From NCBI RefSeq assembly GCF_015482775.1, contig NZ_CP058214.1:3524501-3588500 (forward strand): a stretch of 64,000 nucleotides of DNA, written 5' to 3'. The translations under genes and the position numbers were made by a program. Source of the DNA: Kaustia mangrovi. GTDB lineage: Bacteria; Pseudomonadota; Alphaproteobacteria; Rhizobiales; Im1. Numbering within the stretch: the first letter of the stretch is position 1; each line of letters starts with the position of its first letter. Shown in pieces: positions 8,423 to 16,366 of the stretch. The notes beneath the pieces were generated by a model, which was not told the DNA's origin, did no database searches, and was given only the letters and a program-made list of their open reading frames with translations.

Positions 8423-10056
8423 GTCTCTCCAGTCGGTTGGCCGCCGGACACGGTGCCGGCCACGCCGATATCCTTCAGCGCGTCGGGCGGGGTGGCGAGC
8501 GGGTCTTCGTCGAGAAGGCAGAAATCGGCGCGCTTTCCGGTCTCGATGGAGCCGAGCTCGTCGTCGAGCTTCAGCACATGGGCCGCCCCCAGCGTGATGC
8601 AGCGCAGGGCGGCCTGCACGGGGATGCGCTGCGCCTCGCCGAGCCGCCGGCCCTCCGCCGTCAGCCGGTTGACCGCGCACCAGGCAGTGAACAGCGGTGC
8701 CATGGGGGTGACGGGCGCGTCGGAATGGATCGCGAACTCGCCGCCGAAGACGTCCAGCGCATCCGCGCAGGCATCCATGCGGAACGCCCGGTCCGGCCCG
8801 AGCGTGCGGGTCAGGTGGACGTCGCCGAAATAGTAGAGATGGTTGGCGAACAGATTGACCGTGAGGCCGAGCGCGCGCATGCGCTTGAACTGCGCGCGGT
8901 TGGCGAGCTGGGCGTGCTCCAGCGTATGGCGGTGGTCGACATTGGGATGGGCGCGCATCGCCGCCTCGAAGGCGTCCATGGCGAATTCGGAGGCCGCGTC
9001 GCCATTGGTGTGGATATGGGTCTTCACGCCGTGCCGGTGGAGCGCCATCACCGCGGCGCGGAAATGGTCCGGCTCCATGTTCCAGATGCCGTGGTCGGTG
9101 CCGGTGTAATAGCCCGGTGCCTTGAGCTTGGCGGTGAAGCCCTGGATCGCGCCGTCGGTGAAGAGCTTGGCGCGGCCGAGCCGCAGCTTGTCGGTCGAGC
9201 GCGCCCTGAGAGCCACCGCGCGTTCCGCCTCCCTGTCGGGGTCGCCCTCCATGGCGTTCATGATCGGCACGTAGCGGACGGGAAAGCCGTCCGCGCCGGT
9301 CACGCCGATGAGCATGTCCACCTCTTCCCCGTGCAAGCCGGAGAGCAGGTCGGCGACCGTCGTGACCCCGCAGCGCCTGGCGACCTCGCCATAGGCGCGC
9401 ACGGCCTCCCCGTTGTTGCTGAGCGAGGCGAAGTCGAGCCCGGTCGCATTGAGCACGGGCGCCATGGCGGCGAACTCCTGGAGCTCGCCGGAGGGCGTGC
9501 CGTCCGCCTCGCGCATGACGCCCTCGATGTTGCTGGATGCGTCGAGGCCGGCCCCGGCGAGCGCCGCGGAGTTCGCCGTCAGGAGATGGACGTTGGAATG
9601 CAGGATGGCGACCGGCCGCTGCTCCGAGACCCGGTCGAGGTGGTGCCGGTCGAGCCTCTCGCCCGCCACGAAATTCGGATCGAACCCCCAGGCGACGAGC
9701 GGCCGGCCGTCGTCCTCCATCGCGCTTTCGAGCTCGCGCAGGCGCGCAACGAGGGCATCCGTCGAGCCGATGCCGGGCCACACGCGCCCCGCAGGATCGG
9801 TCCGGTCGTAATGGCCGACATAGGGGTAGCGCCAGATGCCGCCGGCCATGACATGGGCGTGGGCCTCGATGAGGCCGGGCAGCATGATCTTGTCGGCATA
9901 GCGGTCGTCGACCGCGGCCTCTCCCCAGCCCTCTGCACAGTCGGGGCCGCCGACGGCAAGCACGAGACCGTCGCGGACCGCGACATGGGTCGCCTCGGGG
10001 CGATTGGGATCCATGGTGAGGATTTTTTTCGCCCGAAACAGCGATATTCTGGACAT
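8419..10056 (-). CDS. Amidohydrolase family 3 (YtcJ-like) metal-dependent hydrolase
   Basis: 545 aa. ATG 10056 is preceded by GGCGGAGG at good spacing, and the frame upstream is not coding-like. The metal-site H-x-H is EAHAHV near residue 70, with HIHTNGDAA and an HTLEHAQL segment further on and HSDAPVTP near the end, the pattern of the YtcJ/Amidohydro_3 group. These enzymes cut C-N bonds in cyclic or linear amides and related compounds. The closing segment GSIETGKRADFCLLDEDP is the usual C-terminal beta-sandwich. It is co-transcribed with the M81 gene (4 bp overlap). Substrate unknown. Confidence 0.87.
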   Translation of the reverse strand: MSRISLFRAKKILTMDPNRPEATHVAVRDGLVLAVGGPDCAEGWGEAAVDDRYADKIMLPGLIEAHAHVMAGGIWRYPYVGHYDRTDPAGRVWPGIGSTDALVARLRELESAMEDDGRPLVAWGFDPNFVAGERLDRHHLDRVSEQRPVAILHSNVHLLTANSAALAGAGLDASSNIEGVMREADGTPSGELQEFAAMAPVLNATGLDFASLSNNGEAVRAYGEVARRCGVTTVADLLSGLHGEEVDMLIGVTGADGFPVRYVPIMNAMEGDPDREAERAVALRARSTDKLRLGRAKLFTDGAIQGFTAKLKAPGYYTGTDHGIWNMEPDHFRAAVMALHRHGVKTHIHTNGDAASEFAMDAFEAAMRAHPNVDHRHTLEHAQLANRAQFKRMRALGLTVNLFANHLYYFGDVHLTRTLGPDRAFRMDACADALDVFGGEFAIHSDAPVTPMAPLFTAWCAVNRLTAEGRRLGEAQRIPVQAALRCITLGAAHVLKLDDELGSIETGKRADFCLLDEDPLATPPDALKDIGVAGTVSGGQPTGET

Positions 10057-10086
10057 TGAGAGCCTCCGCCGGAGATGGCGGGCGGT

Positions 10087-10119
10087 AGCTTGACCCGGCG
10101 TCGCCTCCTGCGTCAAGCT
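10087..10119. promoter_or_regulatory. Inverted repeat in divergent promoter region
   Basis: AGCTTGAC (10087-10094) and GTCAAGCT (10112-10119) are perfect 8-bp inverted arms with a 17-bp spacer. They lie between the amidohydrolase start and the promoter candidate of the dipeptide ABC operon, so they could bind a dimeric regulator acting on both units. A hairpin in the 5' leader of the amidohydrolase mRNA is the alternative. Confidence 0.4.
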
Positions 10120-10130
10120 GAGAGAAGGCG

Positions 10131-10159
10131 TTGACAGCGCGAGCCGGGGACGCGTTAAT
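10131..10159 (+). promoter_or_regulatory. Promoter candidate for the dipeptide-type ABC operon
   Basis: A perfect -35 TTGACA (10131-10136) is followed after 17 bp by GTTAAT (10154-10159, four of six consensus positions). It lies 99 bp before the ATG of the binding-protein gene. Confidence 0.5.
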
Positions 10160-10258
10160 TCAAGCCTAAACGGATGGCAGTGGCGAGCCATGCGAATGAG
10201 ACGGGATATCTCAATTCCCGCATCCAAAGAACGAAGCCGCAAACAGAGGGGTGACAAC

Positions 10259-11857
10259 ATGAAACGGTGGACGAAGCGGGAGTTTCTCGTGGCCTCTGCC
10301 TCCACGCTCGCGCTCCCGCTCGGGGCGTCCGTGCTGGGCAAGGCCGCCTACGGGCAAGGCAAATCTGTACTTCGCGTGATTCCCCATGCGGATCTGAAGA
10401 ACCTCGATCCGATCTGGACCACGGCCTATATCACGCGCAACCACGGCTATCTCATCTACGACACGCTGTTCGCGATGGATGAGGACTTCAAGCCGCAGCC
10501 GCAGATGGTCGATAGCTGGACCGTCTCCGACGACAAGAAGACCTGGACGTTCACGCTGCGCGAGGGTCTGAAGTTCCACGACGGCGCGCCAGTGAAGGCT
10601 GAGGATTGCGTCGCCTCGCTCAAGCGCTGGGGCGCGCGCGACGGCATGGGCCAGCAGCTCATGAACGTCACCGACAGCCTCGAGGCGGTCGACGACCGCA
10701 CCTTCGAGATGAAGCTCTCGGTACCCTACGGTCTCGTTCTGGAGTCGATCGGCAAGATCTCCTCCAACGTGCCCTTCATGATGCCGAAACGCGTCGCGGA
10801 GACCGATCCCTTCGAGCAGATCAAGGACTATACGGGCTCCGGACCCTTCCGGTTCGTGTCGGAGGAGTGGACGCCGGGCTCGAAGGTCGTCTACGAGAAA
10901 TTCGAGGACTATGTCCCGCGCGACGAGCCGCCCTCGGCGGCCGCGGGCGGCAAGGTCGCCAAGGTCGACCGGGTGGAGTGGCTCTACTTCCCCGACCAGA
11001 CCACGGCCATGAACGCGCTGCTGGCCGGCGAGGTGGACTATTTCGAGCAGCCGGCGAACGATCTGACCCCGATCCTGGAGAGCAATCCGGACATCACGGT
11101 GGAGGTGAACGACCCGCTCGGCAATATCGGCTTCGCGCGGTTCAACCACCTCCTGCCGCCGTTCAACGATCCGGAGGTCTGCCGCGCCGCGATCATGGCG
11201 ATGAAGCAGGAAGACTACATGGCCGCCGGCGTCGGCGACCAGAAGTACTGGAACACCTGCTTCTCCGTCTATCCCTGCGGCACGCCCAATGCGAGCGAGG
11301 TCGGTTCCGACGTCATGAAGGTCGGCGATCCCGCCAAGGCCAAGGAGGCGCTCGCCAAGACCAGCTACGACGGCACGCCCGTCGTGATCATGCAGCCGAC
11401 CGACATTCCGCTCCTGTCGGCCTTCTCGCTGGTGACGGCGGAAGCCTTGCGCAAGGCGGGCTTCAAGGTCGAGATGCAGGCGATGGACTGGTCCACGCTC
11501 ACCTCGCGCCGGGCCAGCCGCGAGCCGGTCGACAAGGGCGGCTGGAACATGTTCCACACCTGGTGGATCGGCGCCGACGTGATCGATCCCATGTCGATCG
11601 CGTTCTCCGGCGATCCCGAGAAGGGCTGGTTCGGCTGGGCCTCCGACGAGGAGCTGGAGGAGGCCCGCAAGGCCTATCCCCTCGCCAAGACCGAGGAGGA
11701 GAAGCTGGCGGCGGCGCACAAGGTCCAGGAACGTCTCTGGGCCATCGGCGCATCGGGCCATCTCGGCCAGTTCTTCGTGCCGGTCGCCTACAGCAAGAAA
11801 GTCTCCGGCCTGATCCGCTCGCCGGTCCAGTTCTTCTGGAACCTGTCCGTTTCGTGA
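10259..11857 (+). CDS. ABC transporter substrate-binding protein, dipeptide/oligopeptide type (SBP_bac_5)
   Basis: 532 aa. I chose ATG 10259 because it opens an export signal (MKRWTKREFLVASAS) and follows a CAGAGGGG Shine-Dalgarno; the frame upstream has no coding look. The KREFLV segment resembles a twin-arginine signal with Lys for the first Arg. The body is a class C (family 5) binding protein: LDPIWTT, a DTWTFTLREGLKFHDGAPV-like stretch, YTGSGPF and a lid domain in the middle. Such proteins bind peptides, opines or glutathione in the periplasm. It starts an operon with two permeases and a fused ATPase. The divergent M81 and amidohydrolase genes suggest the imported compound contains amide bonds. 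Confidence 0.9.
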   Translation: MKRWTKREFLVASASTLALPLGASVLGKAAYGQGKSVLRVIPHADLKNLDPIWTTAYITRNHGYLIYDTLFAMDEDFKPQPQMVDSWTVSDDKKTWTFTLREGLKFHDGAPVKAEDCVASLKRWGARDGMGQQLMNVTDSLEAVDDRTFEMKLSVPYGLVLESIGKISSNVPFMMPKRVAETDPFEQIKDYTGSGPFRFVSEEWTPGSKVVYEKFEDYVPRDEPPSAAAGGKVAKVDRVEWLYFPDQTTAMNALLAGEVDYFEQPANDLTPILESNPDITVEVNDPLGNIGFARFNHLLPPFNDPEVCRAAIMAMKQEDYMAAGVGDQKYWNTCFSVYPCGTPNASEVGSDVMKVGDPAKAKEALAKTSYDGTPVVIMQPTDIPLLSAFSLVTAEALRKAGFKVEMQAMDWSTLTSRRASREPVDKGGWNMFHTWWIGADVIDPMSIAFSGDPEKGWFGWASDEELEEARKAYPLAKTEEEKLAAAHKVQERLWAIGASGHLGQFFVPVAYSKKVSGLIRSPVQFFWNLSVS

Positions 11858-11919
11858 CCCATGAACCCTCGCCCGGCCGCTCCCCGAGGGGCGGCCGGGC
11901 AGGCGGAAAGACGGGCTAG

Positions 11920-12861
11920 ATGCTGCGATACATTCTCATGCGCGTGCTCGCGACCGTGCCCGTGATGGCGGTCGTGGCGCTCTTCGTGTTCCTTATGCTG
12001 CGCCTTTCGCCGGGCGATCCGGCCTCCGTCATCGCCGGCGACTACGCCACCGCGGAGGACATTGCCCGGATTCGCGAGCAACTCGGGCTGAACGACCCGA
12101 TCCCGCAGCAGTTCCTCACCTGGATCGGCGTGTTGCTCCAGGGGGATCTGGGCACGTCGATCTTCACCAACCTGCCCGTGACAACGCTGATCGCGCAGCG
12201 CATCGAGCCAACGCTCATGCTGTCGCTGACAACCATCGTGTTCTCGGTCCTCGTCGCGGTCCCGCTCGGTGCCGTGGCGGCCTGGAAATCGGGCAGCCTG
12301 ATCGACCGGTTCGTGATGCTGTTCTCCGTGGCGGGCTTCTCGGTGCCGGTCTTCGTGCTCGGCTATGTGCTGATCTATGTCATCTCCATGAAGCTCAACC
12401 TGTTGCCGGTGCAGGGCTACCGAAGTCCCGCCGACGGTCTCGGCCCCTTCTTCGCCCATATCGCGCTGCCGACCATGACGCTGAGCGTGATCTTCATCGC
12501 GCTGATCGCGCGCATGACGCGGGCCTCCGTGATCGAGGTTCTGCAGGAGGACTATGTGCGCACCGCCCGCGCCAAGGGGCAGAACGAGTTCACCATCCTG
12601 ATCCGCCACGCGCTCGCCAATGCCGCCGTACCGATCGTGACGGTCATCGGCATCGGCATCGCGCTCCTGATCGGCGGCGTGGTGGTGACCGAGAGCGTCT
12701 ACAACATTCCGGGCCTCGGGCGTCTCGTGCTCGACGCGGTGCTGGCGCGCGACTATCCGATCATCCAGGGGCTGATCCTGTTCTTCAGCTTCGTCTACAT
12801 CGTCATCAACCTCCTGATCGACATCAGCTATTCCTTCTTCGACCCGAGGATCCGCTACTGA
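11920..12861 (+). CDS. ABC transporter permease, DppB type
   Basis: 313 aa with about six transmembrane helices; the first (residues 8-28) is followed by the LSPGDPA periplasmic segment typical of DppB/OppB proteins. The cytoplasmic coupling (EAA) loop reads EDYVRTARAKGQNE. It lies 62 bp after the binding-protein gene, and its stop shares a base with the next start (TGATG). It forms the inner-membrane channel together with the following DppC-type protein. Confidence 0.92.
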   Translation: MLRYILMRVLATVPVMAVVALFVFLMLRLSPGDPASVIAGDYATAEDIARIREQLGLNDPIPQQFLTWIGVLLQGDLGTSIFTNLPVTTLIAQRIEPTLMLSLTTIVFSVLVAVPLGAVAAWKSGSLIDRFVMLFSVAGFSVPVFVLGYVLIYVISMKLNLLPVQGYRSPADGLGPFFAHIALPTMTLSVIFIALIARMTRASVIEVLQEDYVRTARAKGQNEFTILIRHALANAAVPIVTVIGIGIALLIGGVVVTESVYNIPGLGRLVLDAVLARDYPIIQGLILFFSFVYIVINLLIDISYSFFDPRIRY

Positions 12862-13745
12862 TGGCCCTTGCGAAGGACACTGCCGAAGAGGAGGGCGTGG
12901 TGGGCGCCCGGCGCGAGAAGAGCGCACTCGGCCTCGTGCTGGCCCACCGCGGCGTCCTCATGGGCGGCGGGCTGCTGCTCGCAATGGTGCTCGTCGCCAT
13001 TGTCGGCCCCAACTTCACCTCCGATCCCATGGCGCTGAACCCCACCCAGAGGCTGAAACCGCCCTCCATGGAACTCTGGTTCGGCACCGACTTTCTGGGC
13101 CGCGATGTCTTCGCCCGGGTCGTGTCGGGCGCCAGGGTCTCCCTCGTCGTGGGCGTGGCCGTGGCTGCCGTCGCGGTGGCGATCGGCCTGTTCCTCGGCA
13201 TGATCGCGGGCTATATCCGCGCGCTCGACGCGCCGATCATGCGCATCATGGACGGGCTCATGTCGATCCCCGGCATCCTGCTCGCCATCGCGCTCGTCTC
13301 GCTGTCGGGCGCGACGCTCATGACGGTGATCGTCGCCATCGTGGTGCCGGAGATCCCGCGCGTGGTGCGCCTCGTCCGCTCGGTCGTGCTGACGGTGCGC
13401 GAGGAACCCTATGTGGAGGCGGCGATCGCGGCGGGCACGCGCACGCCGCTCGTCATGACCCGCCATATCCTGCCCAACACGATCGCGCCGCTCATCGTCC
13501 AGGCGACCTATATCTGCGGCTCGGCGATGCTGCTGGAGGCCATTCTCGGCTTCCTCGGAGCGGGCATCCCGCCTGAGATCCCGAGCTGGGGCAACATCAT
13601 GTCGGAGGGGCGGACCTATTTCCAGATCAGCCCATGGATCATCTTCTATCCCGGCATCGCGCTGGCGATCACCGTGCTGGCGGTCAATGTGATGGGCGAC
13701 GGGCTGCGCGACACGCTCGACCCGAGAATTGCGAGGAAGATGTGA
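12861..13745 (+). CDS. ABC transporter permease, DppC type
   Basis: 294 aa. It has the cytoplasmic N-terminus and first helix (about 33-53) of DppC proteins, the WFGTDFLGRDVF motif after it, and an EAA loop with EEPYVEAAIAAG. A cluster of five helices ends in the NVMGDGLRDTLDPR tail characteristic of the family. It pairs with the DppB-type permease. The GTG start of the ATPase gene is buried in its stop codon (GTGA), so translation is coupled. Confidence 0.92.
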   Translation: MALAKDTAEEEGVVGARREKSALGLVLAHRGVLMGGGLLLAMVLVAIVGPNFTSDPMALNPTQRLKPPSMELWFGTDFLGRDVFARVVSGARVSLVVGVAVAAVAVAIGLFLGMIAGYIRALDAPIMRIMDGLMSIPGILLAIALVSLSGATLMTVIVAIVVPEIPRVVRLVRSVVLTVREEPYVEAAIAAGTRTPLVMTRHILPNTIAPLIVQATYICGSAMLLEAILGFLGAGIPPEIPSWGNIMSEGRTYFQISPWIIFYPGIALAITVLAVNVMGDGLRDTLDPRIARKM

Positions 13746-15364
13746 GCGAGCCGGTTCTCGATATTCGCGGTCTGACCGTGGAGCTGCCCAAGGGCGCCGA
13801 CCGGCGCTATGCGGTGGACGATGTGCGCTTTTCCGTGGATGCCGGAGAGCTCGTCTGCGTGGTGGGCGAGTCCGGTTCGGGCAAGTCGGTCACCGCCTTC
13901 ACGGTGATGGGGCTGAACCCGCCGCGCGCGCTGAAGCCGGTCGCCGGCGAGGTCATGGTCCAGGGCATCGACGTTCTGAAGCAGTCGACACGGGCCATGC
14001 GCCGGCTGCGCGGCGAGAAGATGGCGATGATCTTCCAGGAGCCGATGACGGCGCTGAACCCGGTCATCAAGGTCGGCGAGCAGATCAGCGAGATGCTGGA
14101 GATCCACACCGACCTCTCGCCGTCGGACCGCCGCAAGCGCGTGCTGGAGACCATGGGGGACGTGAACCTCCCGGAGCCGGAGAAGCTCTATCACTCCTAT
14201 CCCCATCAGCTCTCCGGCGGCCAGCGCCAGCGCATCATGATCGCCATGGCGCTGACCCTCGAACCGGCGCTTTTGATCGCCGACGAGCCGACCACAGCGC
14301 TCGACGTGACGACGCAGGCCCAGATCCTGAGGCTCGTGAAGGACATCCAGCGCCGCCACGGCATGGGCGTGCTGTTCATCACCCACGATTTCGGTGTGGT
14401 CGCCGAGATCGCCGACCGGGTGGTGGTGATGCGCGACGGGCGCATCGTGGAGCAGGGGCCGGCAAGCGAGGTGCTCAATGCGCCCAAGGACCCTTATACC
14501 CAGATGCTGATGGCCGCCGTGCCGAGCCTTACCCCGCCGGAGCGCCCCGAGCCCAAGCCCGCCGATCCGGCGCTGGAGGTGAAGGGGCTCAACAAGGTCT
14601 ATGGTAGCACGGGCTGGTTCTCCTCCGGCCGGCTGGTGCATGCCGCCCAGGATGTCGAGCTCACCGTCCGTCCCGGCGAGACCCTTGGCGTGGTCGGCGA
14701 ATCCGGCTCGGGCAAGTCGACGGTCGCGCGCTGCGTGGTGCGGCTGGTCGATCCCACATCGGGCACCGTGCTCATCAATGGCGAGGACGTCGCGCGCCTC
14801 GACGAGCGCAGGTTGAGGCCGCACCGGCGCGATATCCAGATCGTCTTCCAGGACCCGTACCGCTCGCTCAATCCGCGCCGCACGGTGGGCCAGTCCATCG
14901 TCGAGGGGCCGATGAATTTCGGCATGAGCGCGGAGAAGGCGCTCGCCAATGCGCGCGAGCTGATGACGGTGGTGGGGCTGTCGCCCGACGCGCTCGACCG
15001 CTTCCCCCACCAGTTCTCCGGCGGCCAGCGCCAGCGCATCTGCATCGCCCGTGCGCTCGCCATGGAACCGAAGGTGCTGATCGCCGACGAGGCGGTCTCC
15101 GCCCTCGACGTCTCCGTGCAGGCCCAGGTGCTCGACCTGCTCGCCGATATCCGCCAGCGCTTCGATCTGGCCATGCTGTTCATCACCCACGACCTGCGCG
15201 TCGCCGCCCAGATCTGCGACCGCATCATGGTCATGCGCCACGGCCAGGTGGTCGAGCAGGGCCTGACGCGCGAGGTCTACGGCCATCCCCAGCACGACTA
15301 TACCCGCGCACTGCTCGCAGCCGCGCCGGGCCGGGAGACGCGCTTCGCGGGGACGGCGGCCTGA
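13742..15364 (+). CDS. ABC transporter ATP-binding protein, fused DppD-DppF type
   Basis: 540 aa from GTG 13742, which overlaps the DppC stop; the longer frame upstream runs inside the DppC gene. Two full nucleotide-binding domains are present. The first has Walker A GESGSGKS (42-49), signature LSGGQRQR near 157 and [11 protein letters not shown]. The second has Walker [10 protein letters not shown] near 319, signature FSGGQRQR near 425 and LIADEAVSALD. The oligopeptide-type C-terminal extension follows each domain. In the second Walker B the usual DEP is DEA, a mild change. The fused protein would serve both permeases. The operon has no further gene downstream. Confidence 0.92.
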   Translation: MSEPVLDIRGLTVELPKGADRRYAVDDVRFSVDAGELVCVVGESGSGKSVTAFTVMGLNPPRALKPVAGEVMVQGIDVLKQSTRAMRRLRGEKMAMIFQEPMTALNPVIKVGEQISEMLEIHTDLSPSDRRKRVLETMGDVNLPEPEKLYHSYPHQLSGGQRQRIMIAMALTLEPALLIADEPTTALDVTTQAQILRLVKDIQRRHGMGVLFITHDFGVVAEIADRVVVMRDGRIVEQGPASEVLNAPKDPYTQMLMAAVPSLTPPERPEPKPADPALEVKGLNKVYGSTGWFSSGRLVHAAQDVELTVRPGETLGVVGESGSGKSTVARCVVRLVDPTSGTVLINGEDVARLDERRLRPHRRDIQIVFQDPYRSLNPRRTVGQSIVEGPMNFGMSAEKALANARELMTVVGLSPDALDRFPHQFSGGQRQRICIARALAMEPKVLIADEAVSALDVSVQAQVLDLLADIRQRFDLAMLFITHDLRVAAQICDRIMVMRHGQVVEQGLTREVYGHPQHDYTRALLAAAPGRETRFAGTAA

Positions 15365-15724
15365 CCTCAGGCCCATCTAACGAGACTTTCCCGCCTTTCG
15401 TCATTCCCGCGAAAGCGGGGACGCATGAGCGGACTCGGAGAGATGGATCCCCGCTTTCGCGGGGACGACGAACAAAGGAACCGCGAGGGCAACCAAAGAA
15501 TCGCGACACCGTTGGGTTCCGCAAACGAGTCCCGGGACGACGCTTTCTTCTCAATTCCAGCCGTGCCTGCCGCTCAGACCGTGCTCATTCCCATCCGGCC
15601 GGCGATGCGGCCCATCTGGCGGAACGCCGGCGACAGGATGGTGAACGGGTGTTTCGGGCCGGGTGCGCAAGGGCTTAAGCTCGCGCTCTTTCGTGAACCG
15701 ATTCGCCCGAGGAGAATGCCTGCC
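15365..15724. other. Intergenic region without a gene
   Basis: 360 bp between the ABC operon and the HupE gene. It holds the inverted repeat at 15397-15472 listed separately. No coding region, clear promoter or T-rich terminator is visible in the remainder. Confidence 0.6.
15397..15472. repeat. Long inverted repeat (REP-like palindrome)
   Basis: A 25-base left arm at 15397-15421 (TTCGTCATTCCCGCGAAAGC...) and a right arm at 15448-15472 are reverse complements with two mismatches, separated by 26 bp. Each arm contains the shorter palindrome CCCGCGAAAGCGGG or its variant. Elements like this are common dispersed repeats in proteobacterial intergenic DNA. It could also act as a transcription stop after the ABC operon, but no T-run follows. 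Confidence 0.7.
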
Positions 15725-16312
15725 ATGAGATCCTTCATCCGTATCGCCGCGCCTGCAGCCCTGTTCGCGCTCGTCACTGTCGAGCCCGCAAGCGCCCATG
15801 TCGGGGCGGGCTCCACCTCCTCCTTCGCCGCGGGGCTTACCCATCCGCTGGGCGGGCTGGACCATATCCTCGCCATGGTCGCTGTCGGCCTGTGGGCGGC
15901 GCTCAAGGGCGGGCGGGCCCTGTGGGTCTGGCCGTGCGCCTTTGTCGGCGTCATGCTCGTCGGCGGCGCGCTGGGCATGGCAGGCATGCCGCTGGCCTTC
16001 GTCGAGCCGGGCATTCTCGCCTCCATCGTTGCGCTCGGCATTCTCGTCGCGCTCGCCGTCGACCTGCCGGTGGCGGCCGGCGCGGTTCTCATCGGTGTCT
16101 TCGCCCTGTTCCATGGCCACGCCCATGGCATGGAAGCCCCGGCCGCCGGAACGGCGCTGCTCTATGCCGCGGGCTTTGCGCTCGCCACCGCGGGCCTGCA
16201 CGGGGTTGGCGTCCTGTTCGGGCTCGTCTCGCGCGATGCGCTGTGGCGCAATGTGATCCGCGGCGCGGGCGCCGCGACGGCGGCGGCAGGTCTCGCGCTG
16301 GCCGTCGTTTGA
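15725..16312 (+). CDS. HupE/UreJ family membrane protein
   Basis: 195 aa. ATG 15725 is chosen over ATG 15716 because the AGGAG at 15710-15714 directly abuts the earlier codon. A signal-like helix ends at ASA-HV (residues 24-25). The family motif HPLGGLDH sits at 40-47, and a second His-rich segment FHGHAHGME lies in the middle. About six hydrophobic segments are visible. Members include HupE (nickel uptake for hydrogenase) and UreJ (urease), and are thought to be nickel or cobalt permeases. No hydrogenase, urease or cobalamin gene is in the window, so the metal and partner are unknown. Confidence 0.85.
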   Translation: MRSFIRIAAPAALFALVTVEPASAHVGAGSTSSFAAGLTHPLGGLDHILAMVAVGLWAALKGGRALWVWPCAFVGVMLVGGALGMAGMPLAFVEPGILASIVALGILVALAVDLPVAAGAVLIGVFALFHGHAHGMEAPAAGTALLYAAGFALATAGLHGVGVLFGLVSRDALWRNVIRGAGAATAAAGLALAVV

Positions 16313-16325
16313 GGGGCTTGCCTAT

Positions 16326-16356
16326 CCGCGGCGCCGTGCAGGGACCGGCGCCGCGG
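16326..16356. terminator. GC-rich hairpin between convergent genes
   Basis: CCGCGGCGCC (16326-16335) and GGCGCCGCGG (16347-16356) are perfect 10-bp arms around an 11-base loop. It lies between the convergent HupE and GMC genes and could stop transcription from both sides. No T-run follows on either strand, so it may only work with Rho or as an mRNA 3' stabiliser. Confidence 0.5.
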
Positions 16357-16366
16357 GAGCAAGGGC

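Noticed and set aside
15397-15472. Inverted repeat considered as a standard intrinsic terminator
   Set aside because: The loop is 26 bp, arms carry mismatches and no T-run follows, so a dispersed repeat is more likely.
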